Source: Lepidodermella squamata
Taxonomy: Eukaryota; Gastrotricha
Assembly: GCA_047495785.1 (NCBI GenBank)
Contig: JBLDXI010000055.1
Coordinates: 1,922,001 to 1,986,000, forward strand
Direction of reading: 5' to 3'
Length of the DNA stretch: 64,000 nt
In this document: positions 12,854-25,900 of the stretch, piece by piece
Position numbering within the stretch: position 1 is the first letter of the stretch
How the letters are laid out: each line of letters starts with the position of its first letter
The notes under the pieces: generated by a model
Database searches by the model: none
What the model was told of the DNA's origin: nothing
The model's input: only the letters and a program-made list of their open reading frames with translations
Position numbers and translations under genes: made by a program

Positions 12854-14165
12854 TCAACTCAGAAAGAATATTTCTTCCAACAAAGCTGTGTCATCGTCAG
12901 ACTGTGTCTGTTGAAGTGTAGACTGGGTTCCGCGATTTAGAACCTCGGGACCTATTGAGGACGAGTCACTGTTTCGCTCGCTGAGAGTTGCCAGAAGAGC
13001 ACTGATATTTGCTATGTCGTTCAGCTCCATTTCATTATTATAAGTCATCGCATCTGTTTCCTGGTCTTTACTCACTAACGTCTGCGATGCAGGAATCAGG
13101 ACACCGACAGAACGTTGCTGTGGCGTCAACACGCGAGCAGCCTTGTGTTTCTTCGCCGTTGAGGTGACACGAGGCGTTTGAAAACTTTCGCCTTTCTTTA
13201 ACGAGCTAGGCGATGCTTTGTCGTTTTTATTTGACGGCGACGGCCGGATGGGAGATTTAGGCTTCAGCGGTGAAACTTGTCGACGAGCAGGCGAAACAGA
13301 TTTTTCAGACTTGTATCGGTTACACGTAGTATCTCCACTCTCGGGAAACCGTCCATGGCGCGCAAAATGGTCAAACCGCTTTTGCTAAAAAGATTGCAGT
13401 CAACAACAACAAAATGATAAGCGAATGACCTTACGAATTCATTTTGCTTTATTTGCAATAGTGCCTGCTTTTCCCGAAGCAGTATTTCTTGGCGCCTGAG
13501 AGAATCTGCCGCTGACACGCGACTCGTGGAGAATTCAGCGAAACGTATTTTCGGGCAATCAGAATTCAGAAGAAGCCTCTCTTCGCCCTCGCCGCGGGGT
13601 AACACTGTCTCCGTTTGCACAGCAGCTACCTAAAACAGCCGAAGATGGACTTCAATATTCTTCCTCTGGAACTTGACTTACGCATGACTTCTTTACTGGT
13701 TCGTTGATTTGAATATTATCTGGCTTGCTCTGAGTGCCTTGTGATTGTTGAATACTCAGCAACATCTGCAGCTCGTTGATCAACTTTTGGCAGTCATCCA
13801 TGCTCTTTTTAATTGCTACACGAGAAAATTTAGGACATCTATTGCGCTGCCCGGAAAAATTACCGCGTTTTTCTTTCAACAGCTTCTTCATTTCAACTGC
13901 CATAATGCCCTTCTGGTGCTCGAACATCGCTCGTTCCGTTTCCAATTGTCTCGATGCCACATCTTTTTCGTCTGCAGCCCTACATAATGTAAATTTGTGA
14001 TCCGTCAGTTATGAACAAATAGCCGACTTACTGAGCTAAGGTGCGAAGCAAATTAGCTATTCTTTCCCTGTCCTCTGAGCACAAATCTGTTATCCGCGCC
14101 GCAGCTTTGACTGGCTTGCACGATGAACTATCATTTTGATAATGTCGCTTGCCTTCGAATGTCAT
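12854..14165 (-). CDS. coiled-coil protein of unknown function
   Basis: Five exons with matching phases: 14165-14032, 13979-13864, 13815-13682, 13629-13435, 13384-12854, giving 369 residues from MTFEGKRHYQN to a TGA at 12854-12856. The N-terminal half is heptad-like and charged (RQLETERAMFEHQKGIM, VEMKKLLKEKR, KSMDDCQKLINELQMLL). A second helix is SLRRQEILLREKQALLQIKQ. The middle is basic and proline/serine rich (SPARRQVSPLKPKSPIRPSP), like a low-complexity nucleic-acid or microtubule-binding tail with SP/TP sites. The C terminus is acidic (DDDTALLEEI). I do not recognise the family; a cytoskeletal or centrosomal role is possible but not shown. Introns are 50-60 nt. An earlier in-frame start cannot be excluded because the frame stays open a short way upstream, without another ATG. 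Confidence 0.65.
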
Positions 14166-16040
14166 TGGGGTGAACGGGCGATTCAGATAAAAGAAAGTCA
14201 CTAGTTTTAAATATGGCCGAAGGTTAGTAGTTAGTAGGGTAGTAAATTATTTGGGGTTTCCCTCCATTCCCCCGTAAATCCACTAGATGATAGAGGATAG
14301 AGTCATAGCCTACGCTTCTCGTCGGGCTTCATTTTTTCATTTGCAGGTTGTGTGTATGTATGTATATTTATGTTGGATTCGCGCTAAGGCGTTCTTCAAT
14401 CCAACAGGCGCAGATGGCCGCGCCGAGGTAAGTTGGCGAGTTACCTCTTCTTTGCATAGACTTTGCATAGAATACATCGTCCATATATTCTGCTATCAGC
14501 AGATCTTTCAGAAGTTGGTCTCTGGGTCTCTGAGGATCTTCGGGTTTTCGCAAGATATGATCGATGGCGGTAAGTCGTTTCATTTGCCACTTGCTAGTAG
14601 CGCGAAAGCTGAGATATGAGATAAGTAGATTACGATTTCTCCTCGCCCGGACGGACTCAAGCTTTCGCCATAAGGCGGAGCTAGTGAACAAATTCTGGTC
14701 TGGTTTCAACGACAAGCATGGTTTCATCGCATTTTGAAATTTCCGCCCATCCTACTTCACACAAATTAACAATCCTTATCAAATTTGAGCCAAACTTATA
14801 TTTTTCACAGCATAGATTTTAGTTAATATCATGAATTCAAACTCGCGATTTTCGCGGGAGACGCCGATGGAAATCGATCGATCGATTGAGATCGTTTTAG
14901 TCGTTTTCTGCTCATGGCGATGAGAGCAGCTACTTTCGACCAACGACATATAAGACCTATAAGACGTATACCTATTCGGCGAGGAACGAGGAATTAGTTT
15001 TTTTGCGCTGCGAACCGATCAAATGTCTTACACGATGATGCTTGCGGCGTTTGCATCCTACGAGAGGATTTTTAATTCGAGCATTTAACCTTCGCAATCC
15101 GTTATCTGTTACGCGTTGCGTTCACTTGCGAGGTCACTGATAGTCGCTAGATCTACGACATGGGCTAGAATAAGGAGCCAACATCTGAATTCTGTTGAGA
15201 ATTTACAACATGCTGAATTCGCGCAAGGAATTCTTTAGACTTCGGGTAGAGTGGTCAGGCCTCTGGCCTCCGCCGAGGTGGGGTTGACCTCCAGTTCTGA
15301 AATACCAGTCCATCGCCTGCGCTAGTCTCGAGAAGGTAGACGAAGAGGCGCCAATTTCTCAGTCTGTTTGTCTCCCACACTGGTTTGTGCCAGTCTTAGC
15401 TCTTGGCGTAGATTCGAGATGATTTCAGGATATTTTCGAAATGCGAAGGAAAGATCCGCTGATTTTGCTGATGGCTTGGCATGGATTTTTATCATACGAG
15501 TGTCGGTCTTACAAATAATACGTTTACTTTGACAAGGAATGGTTACTCAGAAGTCAAGAATTTGATCAGTTGCATGTTTGGAATAAGGCGAAGTTGAGTT
15601 TTCCCGGGACTTCATCGACTCATCCGATTATAGGTGGAAGGATAAGATTTTTCACCCATTTCTTTGTCGCGACCTCCATATTCCTCGGCAAGTCTTTCAT
15701 GTGTCAACGCGAGGGTTAGTTGACGCTACAGCCTGAGTGGTTTCATTGGCTAATATCATGACTTAAATCAGGAATATTCTGCAAATAATGTATATTTTCT
15801 ATGCTACCAGAAATTTCTTCACGACGTCAAATCTGGCTGATGATTTGTATCTTTTTATATCGCGATTTTCATTGCGATTTCAGCGATCGCAACGCTTTGA
15901 AAGTGGCTTATAATAACGAATTTTCGGTTTTGTCTACCGGTGAACAAACGTTATTTTATCTGTTCACTTTTATGAAATGTTAACGAGTAACGTTCGAAAA
16001 TTTTCCTTTATAACTTAATAGATTTTAAAACAGCTGGATA
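14166..16040. other. divergent intergenic region
   Basis: This lies between the start of the coiled-coil gene (leftward) and FLVCR (rightward), so both promoters should be here. It contains one copy of a dispersed repeat (about 14355-14580) and no convincing gene. A run of overlapping ATCGAT motifs sits near 14873-14890. Immediately before the FLVCR start, an AG at about 16031 could be an acceptor. Confidence 0.45.
14355..14580 (-). repeat. dispersed repeat copy A
   Basis: Read on the minus strand, this shares long stretches with 33474-33645 on the plus strand: cgaaaacccgaagatcctca, accaacttctgaaag, cttacctcggcgcg, and a common right end of (TACA)-type repeats after cgaatccaac. Overall identity by eye is about 80 percent with small indels. 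The minus strand is open for ~119 codons here (1-3 of the repeat reads RKPEDPQRPRDQLLK), but copy B breaks that frame, so coding is doubtful. Likely a decayed mobile element or a duplicated gene fragment. Confidence 0.6.
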
Positions 16041-18594
16041 ATGGCAAAAGCTGAAACCAGTCTTAATCAGTCTTCTAGTCCTCAAAGAATTGCGGATGAA
16101 CAGGCGCCGATGTTACCATCTGCTCCTCAAGAAACCAAACTTTACATCAAACGGTGGTTTATGCTACTCATTTTCTGCGCCTACAGTTTCAGTAGCTCTT
16201 TTCAGGTTTGTGTTCATTCGACTATATTTATATTGCTTCAAGTCGGAAAATGATTCTAGTGGATACATCTGAATATTATTGGCAATGTCGTCATGAAGTT
16301 TTACAATGAAAGTTTACCCGAGGATCCTTCGAACAAACAGCTCGCCATCGATTGGTTATCTGTAGTAAGTATTTTAACCAGCTTGAAGATTCGACTTCTA
16401 CTCGACGTGAATTTTCGCAGATTTACATGGTCACATATATCCCCCTTATTTTTCCCGCGACGTTCATTTTGGATCGAAAAGGACTACACTTCTGTGCAAT
16501 AGTAGGATCATCCATGACTGCCATCGGTGCGTGGATCAAAGCAGCTGCTATCGCGCCCGAAAGTTTTGGGCTATTGTTCTGCGGACAGACTGTTGTAGCA
16601 ATTGCCCAGGTTTTCATTTTGGAAATACCAGCTCATTTAGGTTTTTTTTACAACTTCCAATGAGAAATCGGGATTATATACGCTATTTCATAGCTGCCAC
16701 TTGGTTTGGAGAGAATGAAGTTTCGACAGCAACCGCCATTGGTGTATTTGGCAATCAAGTTGGCATCGCTGTTGGATTTTTATTGCCACCTGAAATCGTC
16801 CGCGACAGCGACGATCTTAACGAAATAGCCCAACAGCTACGCTATCTTTTGCTTGGAACGGGATTTTTCTGTACACTGGTGTTTTTCACAGTGCTAATTT
16901 GTTAGTTGCTTTTCGCTGAATGATTTCAGCTCATTTTTATTGTTAATGAAAATGTAGTTTTTCGTGCGAAACCACCGCTGCCGCCAAGTTTATCAACTCA
17001 TGCCAAATCCTCCCCGGAAGAATCGTCTGGAGGCGGCGCAGAGTTCCTGCGTTCGCTTGCTCGTCTTTTCACTAATTGGGGATTCGTGCTGCTAATGATT
17101 ACATATGGTTGTTGTTTTTTGTGCCATATTTTTTATGTTTTACGACTCAAACATTCTTTTAGGTGTAAACACGGGGTCATTCTATGCGATAAGCACGCTG
17201 TTGAATCCAATTATTTTGAATTATTTTCCGGTATGTTGCCATTATTGTACGGGTGATAACTTTAATTTATATGGATTTTACCGCCAGAACGAAGAGGAGC
17301 ATGCGGGACGGATCGGTCTGACAATTGTTTTGGCCGGCGTGCTGGGTTCGGTTCTGGCCGGTGTGTGGCTCGACCGCACCAAGACCTTCAAGTAATGACG
17401 CTCAGTGCTTCCCACCGAGTGACATATGTTTCTTTCATTATTATTTCATCGATGCGCTTGTTGTAAAGGAGACCAGGCGTGAAAAAGAATCAATATCGCC
17501 TTGTTTACATTATTATGCGATATTTTTGCCTTATTGTGCTGTTATAACAATCTTTTCGATAATGTGCGCGCGCTCTCAAATTGACAGTGGCATCTCTGGT
17601 GACTCGTTATTGTTGCTTCGTTAAATTGCGGCCTTTGTTGCCCACCAGTCCGAAATAATAATGAAGAGCGCTGGCGGCTAAACTATTTGCCTCCCCGCCG
17701 TGCCAATCCCATAGTGATATGACACTACGCTGCATTTTCCGTAGTTCCCACTCGCGACGCATGGGCTCATTGTTGCTAATGCCACGAGCCGCTGGCTATG
17801 CAGCATCTGACTGGATTAGCGCCGCCGCGCCTTAACAAGCAAAAATCGATGCTCGTTTGCGAAATTTGCTGCTTAACGAAGCGCGCTCGGCCATCGCATT
17901 CTGGCTGAAATGAATATAATATTGTGTGCTCCACAGGTTGACGACAATTGGGTTCTACATCTTCTCGTTTGCCGGCATGCTTGCCTTCACCCTTTTCCTA
18001 CATTTTCTGCCCGTACTCTGGATCATCTATGTCGTCGCCGGTCTATTAGGGTAAATAATGCGTGAAATTTCAAGATGACGATAGCGATGTTGATGATGAT
18101 GAAAATGAAATTTAAGATTCTTCATGACGGGCTATCTGCCGGTCGGCTTCGAGTTTGCTGCTGAGATCACGTACCCGGAGCCGGAAGGAACGTCCTCGGG
18201 GATGCTTAACGCATCCGCACAGGTCTTCGGCATCGTGCTGACGATGGCGTTATCGAAAATGCTCACTATGGTCAGCTGTCTGATTGGCAATATCGTCATA
18301 ACTGTGACGTTGCTAGTCGGAACGTTTGTGACAATGCTAATCAAGTCAGACATGCGGCGGCAAAACGCCAACAAACAACTTGCAACAGCGGCTTCGAATC
18401 TAACTCAACAGAGGATAGCAGCAGCCGCTGGCGAGACGCCTCTTATGCCAGGTGGGTTTCAGATTTGTTCTGACTCATTGTCAGTGGATGAAGATTAATT
18501 GTTTTTTCTTCCCATTCCGGGTTATTTAGCATCGAATGCCGCGGATGGCGCTGGCGTGGAGCTTGGCGGGGCCCCCAGTGTAGTTGCGCTGTGA
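16041..18594 (+). CDS. flvcr: FLVCR-family major facilitator transporter
   Basis: Ten exons give a 510-residue MFS transporter: 16041-16205, 16260-16364, 16421-16640, 16694-16900, 16958-17107, 17163-17230, 17288-17391, 17937-18050, 18117-18451, 18530-18594. Family markers in order are [91 protein letters not shown] and [25 protein letters not shown] proteins span the membrane 12 times; vertebrate members carry choline/ethanolamine and have been linked to heme export. The protein starts at [10 protein letters not shown] with a polar cytosolic N terminus and ends in a Gly/Ala-rich tail (VVAL). One donor (16641, GTTTTT) is poor, but the junction restores a highly conserved motif. The longest intron (17392-17936) shows no coding content. 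Family assignment is strong; the substrate is inferred from the family. Confidence 0.93.
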
Positions 18595-18916
18595 GCCCAG
18601 CTGTTATATCTCGTTCGTTCGTTAGTGTTTACCATCTTGAAAATACGGCGATCTCTCCTATCTCTCTCACTCTCGGTGTTTTCCTCCGACACAACTACCG
18701 TGTGCTACTGTGTGCACATCGTGTCCGTACTCGCAGTTAGAACATGAAATTATTACGTTGATAAATAAGCCCCTTCACTTGCATTAGTCGTATAGTTTCT
18801 TGCCCACCCCACTTACATTCGTCCGTATCCGGCGGCTTTCTTAATCATGTGTTAAGTGGACTGGTTAGGGCTTTTTCCGTCCTCCACCTTCTTTCCGCCG
18901 TTAGCGCCGCAATGCT

Positions 18917-18952
18917 CAGAGAGGTAGAGAGAGAGAGAAAGAGAGAAAGAAA
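18917..18952. repeat. GA-rich simple repeat
   Basis: An almost pure purine tract built from gaga and gaaa units, downstream of the FLVCR gene. An ordinary microsatellite. Confidence 0.7.
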
Positions 18953-20552
18953 TCAACTAGGTTTTTCCGTCTGATATCGCTCTTCTTACGCATAATGCGT
19001 ACTCGAGAAAGCCGTCTAGTCATTGCACCCTCTCATCGACCTCAATCATGACTCCTTGCGAGGTACACGTCTATTCATCTGAAAAAAAAATCAAAATGAA
19101 TTTTGTTTCGCCTGTTTGCGGCTATCGTATCGTTGCCTGGTTTATCCCAGTTCACGTTCGATTTCGTCCGTAGCGGCTACTCTATGCAGTGTTGTGTTTC
19201 CCGCCATACTCGAAATAATCAAAAAATTCCTTGGTTCTTATATTTTTCTATGCCTTCTTCAGTATTGCCTTTCGGGTGGTTGTTGTAGGAAAACGCGTGA
19301 CGCGAATCTCCTAAGCCTTCCAGCCTTTCGAAAATGTGGCAAGTGCAAGTCAATTATTGAAATGAATGACTGTGGTGGAGGCAATTACTACTTGAAACTT
19401 CCCTTCTACTGTGTTGTTGCATATTACATATTACTATCATTTAATTAAAAGTGGCAAATTGTAAATAATATAATCACGGTTATCGACTTGATGACAATGA
19501 CTTATGAATTATGAAGATTACGTTTGTTAGACGATAACGTGTTAACGAGTTGTTGGTTACGTGTGTTAGTTTTATACGAACATTTTGATTCTGATGAAAA
19601 ATATTATACATAAACCAAATCTACCTATATATTTACTATGAAAAATGCACCATGGGCATTATTCTTTGCGTGTGCAACTCAAAATCCTCTGCCAAACTGT
19701 TTTTACGGGAGAAAGCAATAAAAAATAATTGAAGCCTAATTTGATTTTTGGAGCACAGCTGTCTGCCACCTGTAGCTTTATTTAGCCACACAGTAAAAAT
19801 ACTCGGTTTACACCCAGTTGGAAAAACGGAATTTACCGTGCAGCGTTACCTGCGCGTTCAAGTTGGCAATATGAATGCTGCTGAATTGCTGCAATAATGA
19901 TCACCGTGGAAAAAACACCGAGTGGGGTAATTTGGCCTGAAGACCGGTTTTTGAAACTAGCCGATAGCTGTACAACTTTCATGCCGCAAATTGCATACAA
20001 AAAAACACCCGTTTAATTGTTGACAGGTAGGTCAAACCCGGTCGAAAAACGAACCGTACTATCAAGGCAGAACCGATCGGGACGAAGTGGGATCACTTGG
20101 CCACTCGTGGATGCATCACTCGTGGATGGACCATTTTGGCTGAAAGAAGATGATTTTTTTTATTTACCGCGGGGCCGTAACCCCGGTTTTCGGAGGCGCT
20201 TCTGGTGGCAGTCTGCCTCTTCCTGTCGTTGAATGCCGACAAGTTGTCCATGACCGCTCCTTCCGCTTCCTTTCGCTTTCTCCTTGAAAGTTGCCACTTA
20301 GCCCCCCACTGCACGCCGCTGGTTTTTCACCGCAGCTCTCCCGTGTGCTACCTTCTAGACTGGGGAAGTGGTGATGGGTCACTGCTCACGTGTAACCCAC
20401 ATCGCGAGCATCAAGCAAATATTTCAACTTGTACTGGAGTACCAGAATTTTTATTTTATCCAGCGACTTCGGTTGGCCGCTGTCGTGATGCAAATTCTTG
20501 TGCAGAAGCGGGCGTAGAACCCGTGCCTCACTAGAACCACACTAGCCCACAC

Positions 20553-21337
20553 CAGTGCCGGATTTTCCCAGTTAGAAATTTCTCGGGGCCCTAGGCAATA
20601 TTCATCCTCGGGCGCCCCCAACAACTAGCTTTTACTTTTTTGGTTGCTTTCTTGCATTGAATTGCTCAATTGCTCAGACCACTGTCAGTTGGTTTTATAA
20701 TTGAACATTTTCTTTGCCGCTTTGGTGGTAATTCCATTTAATTTGTACCAATTTATTCAAGCGAAGCGAAAATTTTTGGGATTTTTCCTTGAAAATTACC
20801 TTAAAAACCTCTTGAAAATGGCCCGCCCAAACACAGATTTTTACATTACGCGTTGAAGTTTGGTTCTAACAACAATATTTTTCAAATTGGCAAAATGCGC
20901 GAAAATACACTGATTAACCCCATTCAACCCTTATATGCTGAGTAGTAAACTATGTTTCTGTTTCTACTCAGTCAGTTTCAGAATTTGATTGCATCATTTG
21001 ATATTGCAAATGCAGCCTGCACACAATAGCGCCGTGATGAGCAAGTTTCGGTCAGAGAATGTGAAACAATAAATACTGAAAAGTATACAAGTTCGAGCGG
21101 AGCGAGCCAATTTTTCAAAATGTTGGGAAAAAAGCTTTACAAAGGCCTAAAAATTGATCGTTACAGGAGGTTTAAAAAATCAAAAGGGTCCCCCCTGTGA
21201 AATTTTCCGACGAGAGTCAGAAAATCTGGGGGCCCTTGGGGCATAAGGGTCCCTCCTTAGAATTTTTCTCTGAGAGCCCGAAAATCGCGGGGCCCTTAGG
21301 CAATTGCCTTGTTTGCCTAATGGAAAATCCGGCACTG
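20553..21337. mobile_element. non-autonomous hAT-like DNA transposon (~785 bp)
   Basis: The element begins with cagtgccggattttcc and ends with the exact reverse complement ggaaaatccggcactg. The 8 bases just outside, gcccacac, are identical on both sides. An 8-bp target-site duplication with terminal repeats starting CAG is the signature of the hAT superfamily. Subterminal GC-rich blocks (ggggccctaggcaat on the left, gggcccttaggcaattgcc on the right) recur inverted. There is no transposase ORF, so it depends on an autonomous copy elsewhere. The perfect duplication and perfect terminal repeats suggest recent insertion. Confidence 0.85.
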
Positions 21338-22996
21338 GCCCACACTAGCATACCCTATGCTAGTTGCCTAATCACTACTGTCACCAGATTTATCTGTCAG
21401 CTTTGCGCCGCGAGCGTTTTACACGTTAATAACTGCCAAATTACCCATAAATATCAGGTGACTATAGGTAGCCCTAGATTCCCCGAACTCCTAACTTATT
21501 TTGAAGTCCAAAGTGTCGTTTGGAAGCTGCCATCGACACTAACTTCTGCCGCTAATGTGGCATCGACAGGAATTTGCAGGTGAAAACGCCGCTGTCGCAG
21601 GGTCCCGGGATTCTTATGCCCAAAATCCCGAGGCCTAAATACGATCGGCTGGTACTGTCAATCGATGTAAAATGGAAAAGGAAGACCAATTTGCGAATTC
21701 GAAGAAATGGAGGTAGTGGTGTCGGTGCCAAGTGACAAGGAACAATTTGGACAAAAAGCAGTTTCTTGATGACAAATCGGCGATGAGGTGACTTTTCCAG
21801 CCAAGTTACCCTACACCACGGTTCGATAAAACAAATTTAGTCGCTGACACGACTACTCACCAAAAACTCCAAAATAACACTTCAATAGAATAGGCTGAAT
21901 TAAAAACGCAAAAAATTGGGAAATTTTTAGCAGTTAGCAATTAGTCACATTTCTGTTTCTTCGGGCAACAGGGAGCCAATGCGCTACCTGCAGACTATCG
22001 TTTTTCTATCGTACTTGTATGTATTAGGCTGGTATTTTCGAAAGTGTTTACATTGAGATTCTGGATCTTGGCAAACAGTCGTTTTCACGAACAGGTTCGC
22101 TGATACCGCGTGAAGAATCTAGATACCGGCAATGTGAAGTACTTCAGAGTTGTCTTATTCAGCCTGAATTTGTCGTAGAGGCGGCTTGTTATCAAACTCA
22201 GGTAAAAAGCATGTTTCACTTTATAGTATATCTTTTCGCCAAATCCGATCACTTCGACTCATGAGTCATATTCCATAGGACAAGGCCAAGAAAAAGAGAA
22301 AACTTGTGTGCAAAATTTCAACTTTATTGGATTATAAGCATATTATCATTCCAGCTGAAAAGCTTCAAATCGATCACGTAACAGTCCGTACGTGTAAATA
22401 CGCAACAATGTCACCAGCTATATTACTTTACAAGAATGGACGGGTAGCAGCAACCAGGAGAAAATAGTTGGAAAATTCGGACACAAACTATCAAATTTCT
22501 ATGAACATGGCCACATTATTAGCATATACAAAGTTTGCGGTACTTATATATCGTGGCATAACGTTCACAATTCACCAAAAAGTATTTGCCCAAAGCGGGG
22601 TGACAGAATGTTTCGAGTAACCGGTAGATGCAGATAGAGCCACTTCAACTCACGAAGTTCATACATATCCAAGTCAAGTGTTGACTGACAAAGTATCACT
22701 GCAGGTAATGTTTATGGATGGCTGAAAGAACCCATCACCGCTTGTGCAAAGAGGGTATCAGTTCACACAGATTAATCGAAACATCGCAGCCTCAGGCTAT
22801 GCAGTTCGACCCTACAAACGTAGATTGCTTTGAAAGATACTTGTGAGCAGATAGGTACTGCTAATATCTCAATTTCTCTCCCTCTGGTTATACGGCTGAT
22901 CCGATATTTACTGATTATAGGTACCGTACAATCATTTTGGCATTACACAACACGTGAAAACTGTACAACATGAAATGTATCAAGAAGTAGAGCAAG

Positions 22997-25900
22997 TTAG
23001 TCCACACCTAGCATGGAATGCAGAGTCTGGTCGTCTATATCTTGCTCCGTCGCAGACCGATTCAACTGATCTGATGACTGAGAGTTATTGCGAGTCGCCG
23101 TCCGCGCAGACCGGTTTATTGGCGGCGGCAGAAGCAACGGTGCCACCTTGATTTCACTCAATATCTCCTTCAACCGCTGCTCTGGGTCCACCTCGGGCTC
23201 GGCTGAAGATGCGTCGTTCTGTTCGTCGGCCGCCGTTTCCATCGGACTGGCTGGTGTCGAGGGCACTCTAGTAATGGACTCGGTGGTGGCAATGACGGGC
23301 GTGGAAACTGACGAAACTGGTTTGGTTGCTATCACAGGCGACGACGAGGCGGAGGCAGCCGCTGCGATGATTGAAGGTAACACGGGAAGTTCGACACCGG
23401 GTGGAGGGGGCTCGTCATAGTCGGCGGCATCGGACGAGACAGACTGGGGTATCGAGATCGGCTTGGTATCTTTCGGGGTTTCAGGCCCAGCCGGCGTTTT
23501 TTGCTCTTTGTTCCTATTGCTCAGAATAGGAGTTTTGTTAGTTGCACTGGAGCGTTTCACGCTTGCTTCGAACTGATTCTTCAAGTTGTCCATGAAAAAA
23601 GTCGCTTTAGCTGCTACCTCTGGGCTGGCCTTGAATTTCTTTGTCAATTTCACTGCCTCGAAGAACTTTGGATTAGCTCGCACCTCGGCCGGAGTCAGAG
23701 GCAGCCCGAGGGCAAAGTCCATCAAACGAAGGTACCGAGGAACGTCCTGCAGAACAGCAAAATTTAAATTAAGAAGATGCAAAGGAATATTATGAATTGC
23801 CAAGCAGTGATGAAACGAAGCCTGAAATGCAAAATAAGAAAAATGACTCACAATTTGGCCGACAGTGAGCGACTGTTTCGTAGCGGCTTCTAGTTTTGCT
23901 AGTTTTTCGCTGACGCTAGTTAATGCCGCCAATTGCTCCAGCTCATCTGGCGGTTGTCTCTTTTGAGCGGAAGAAAGCGAGGATGGTTTGGATTTTTGAG
24001 CAGACTCCTTGCGGAGTTCCTTGACAGCAGGGGTCGGACGCGGCGTCTCCGGCACCGGGTCTTCGTTGAGCGATTGCGACTGGGGCTTGCGTGCCTCGTC
24101 TTCACTGGAGGACGAGGATGACGCGATTGAAAGACGTTTTTCGGAAGATGAATGGTGACGTTCAGGTTTTCCCGCACTGCTGCGCCGCTTAGATCGTTTT
24201 TCTTTCTTGCGAGACGAGCGCGACGATGATTTGTTAACTCTGGAGTCGTCGTCATCATCGTCTTCGTCATCTTCGATTCGAGTTCTACTCCGCCGGCCGG
24301 AGGACCCTGAGCGTTTTCTCACCTTGGCTTTGGGCTGCCAGCTGTCATCACTCTTGTCCTCGTCGATAATTTTGTTATCCTCTTCGTCAACCTTCTTTAA
24401 TTCCTCCACCGGTTTTGGTTCCGCTTCGCTCACTTTCGAATCATTTGAGTCAGCTACTGGTGGTGGGGCTGAGCTCGATGAGGAAGATTCAACAACTGAT
24501 TTTTGCACGTCATCCGATGAAGGCGATGAACTATTGTCATTCGAATCTAGTTTTGCTTCACTCGAGTTGGTTTCTTCTGTGGCTGCAGTTGTAGTGGTTA
24601 TCGACGAATCTTCGTTTATCGCTTTAGATTCAGCGGCGACTTGAGGTCCGGATGAAGAAACGCGACTCGAAGCGCGGCGACCCCGCTTAGCTGGGGCGGG
24701 TGCATTGTCGATGGGAGTAGTAGGCGCCGACGCTTCTTCGGCCGATACGTCGACAGTAAGTCTCCGCCGCCGAGTGACACGTCGGTCTGCGTCATGGTCC
24801 TCCGCTGGGGCAGCGGTGGATTCAGCGGCAGTCGAAGGCGCGGCAACTTCGTTGGTGACAACTGGCGGCGCTGATTTGCGAGGCCTGCCCCTACGGCTAG
24901 GTTGCTTCGGCTCCTCAGTTTTCGGAGTGACCAATTTTTCATTTGCCTTCTTTGGACTCGAAGGTTTAAATAACGCCTCGTCGTCATCGGAAGATGAATC
25001 GGAGAAGGAAGACGAGTAAGAGGCCGGTTTGTGCGACGCTCGGCGATCGCTGGATGGCGTTTTCGACGCTCGGAGTACTTCATCGTCTGACGACGAGAAC
25101 TCTGACGCTGGAACGTCATCCACAGTTTTTTTCGGTTTCCTACCACGGCTTTGTTTCCTTTCTGGTTTCGCAATTTTGGTCAATTTTGACGAGGATTGCG
25201 CATTATTAGTGTCATCTGGTGGGGTTCCTTCGGCCTTAGGCAACTTGAGACGTAGGCGAGGCACGTTGTTGTGAGCGGGTGGCACCAGAGCAGCGAGAGG
25301 CATTGCTTCGCCTTCGACATCGGAGTCGTCGCCTTGCAAGCGGCTCTCGTTGTCCTCGCTTGTAATTGTTGTCGAAGTCACCGTCCTCGCACTGCTCGTT
25401 CGGCCGCTGTCTAGCAACGGCGTCGTCGGCGTTGTGGATTCTGGAGCAATTACGCCGGCTTGAATGCCAGGCCGAGGCAGTACACCACGTTTCAGCTCAG
25501 AACGAACTTCTTCAATGAGCACATCCTGTTCGTTCTCTATCTCGTAGAGGCCTTCCTTGAAGCCACGTCGCTTATTATCCTTTGCCAATTTCACCTTCGA
25601 CTCCTCAGTGTACAAACAGAGATCGCGAGCATGTAGATAACATCTGAAACAAAAAGGTCATTTTTCAACTGATCAGTTGAATTACAAATGGGCATCAATC
25701 TGGAACTCAGAAAAACGACTAAATCTGACTAAAAAACGGTATTTAAGATTATTCACGAGATTTAGAGATCTCTTGTTAAACTCAACGCGAGCTCGATGAT
25801 AAAAATTATCTACGTAATAGCGAATTCGCGACTTACGTGTCGTGGGTTCCGTAAAAAAAGACAGCGAATTTGCCCTTTTCGCATACTTGATCAATGCGGG

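Larger units (their letters stand above)
18595..22996. other. gene-free region between FLVCR and the PWWP gene
   Basis: No plausible coding exons. It begins with the FLVCR 3' UTR and ends with the 3' UTR of the minus-strand PWWP gene (AATAAA on the minus strand near 22321). It contains a GA-rich simple repeat (about 18917-18952), a short direct repeat (actcgtggatg, near 20103 and 20118) and a complete hAT-like non-autonomous element at 20553-21337. Confidence 0.5.

Noticed and set aside
15241-15345. Possible tRNA-derived or SINE-like segment (gggtagagtggtc, then gggttgacctcc)
   Set aside because: The two boxes only loosely resemble A and B boxes, no cloverleaf could be drawn, and no second copy was found.
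24207-24644. Serine-rich plus-strand frame opposite the PWWP gene
   Set aside because: It is the antisense shadow of acidic and serine-rich low-complexity codons in the PWWP protein.
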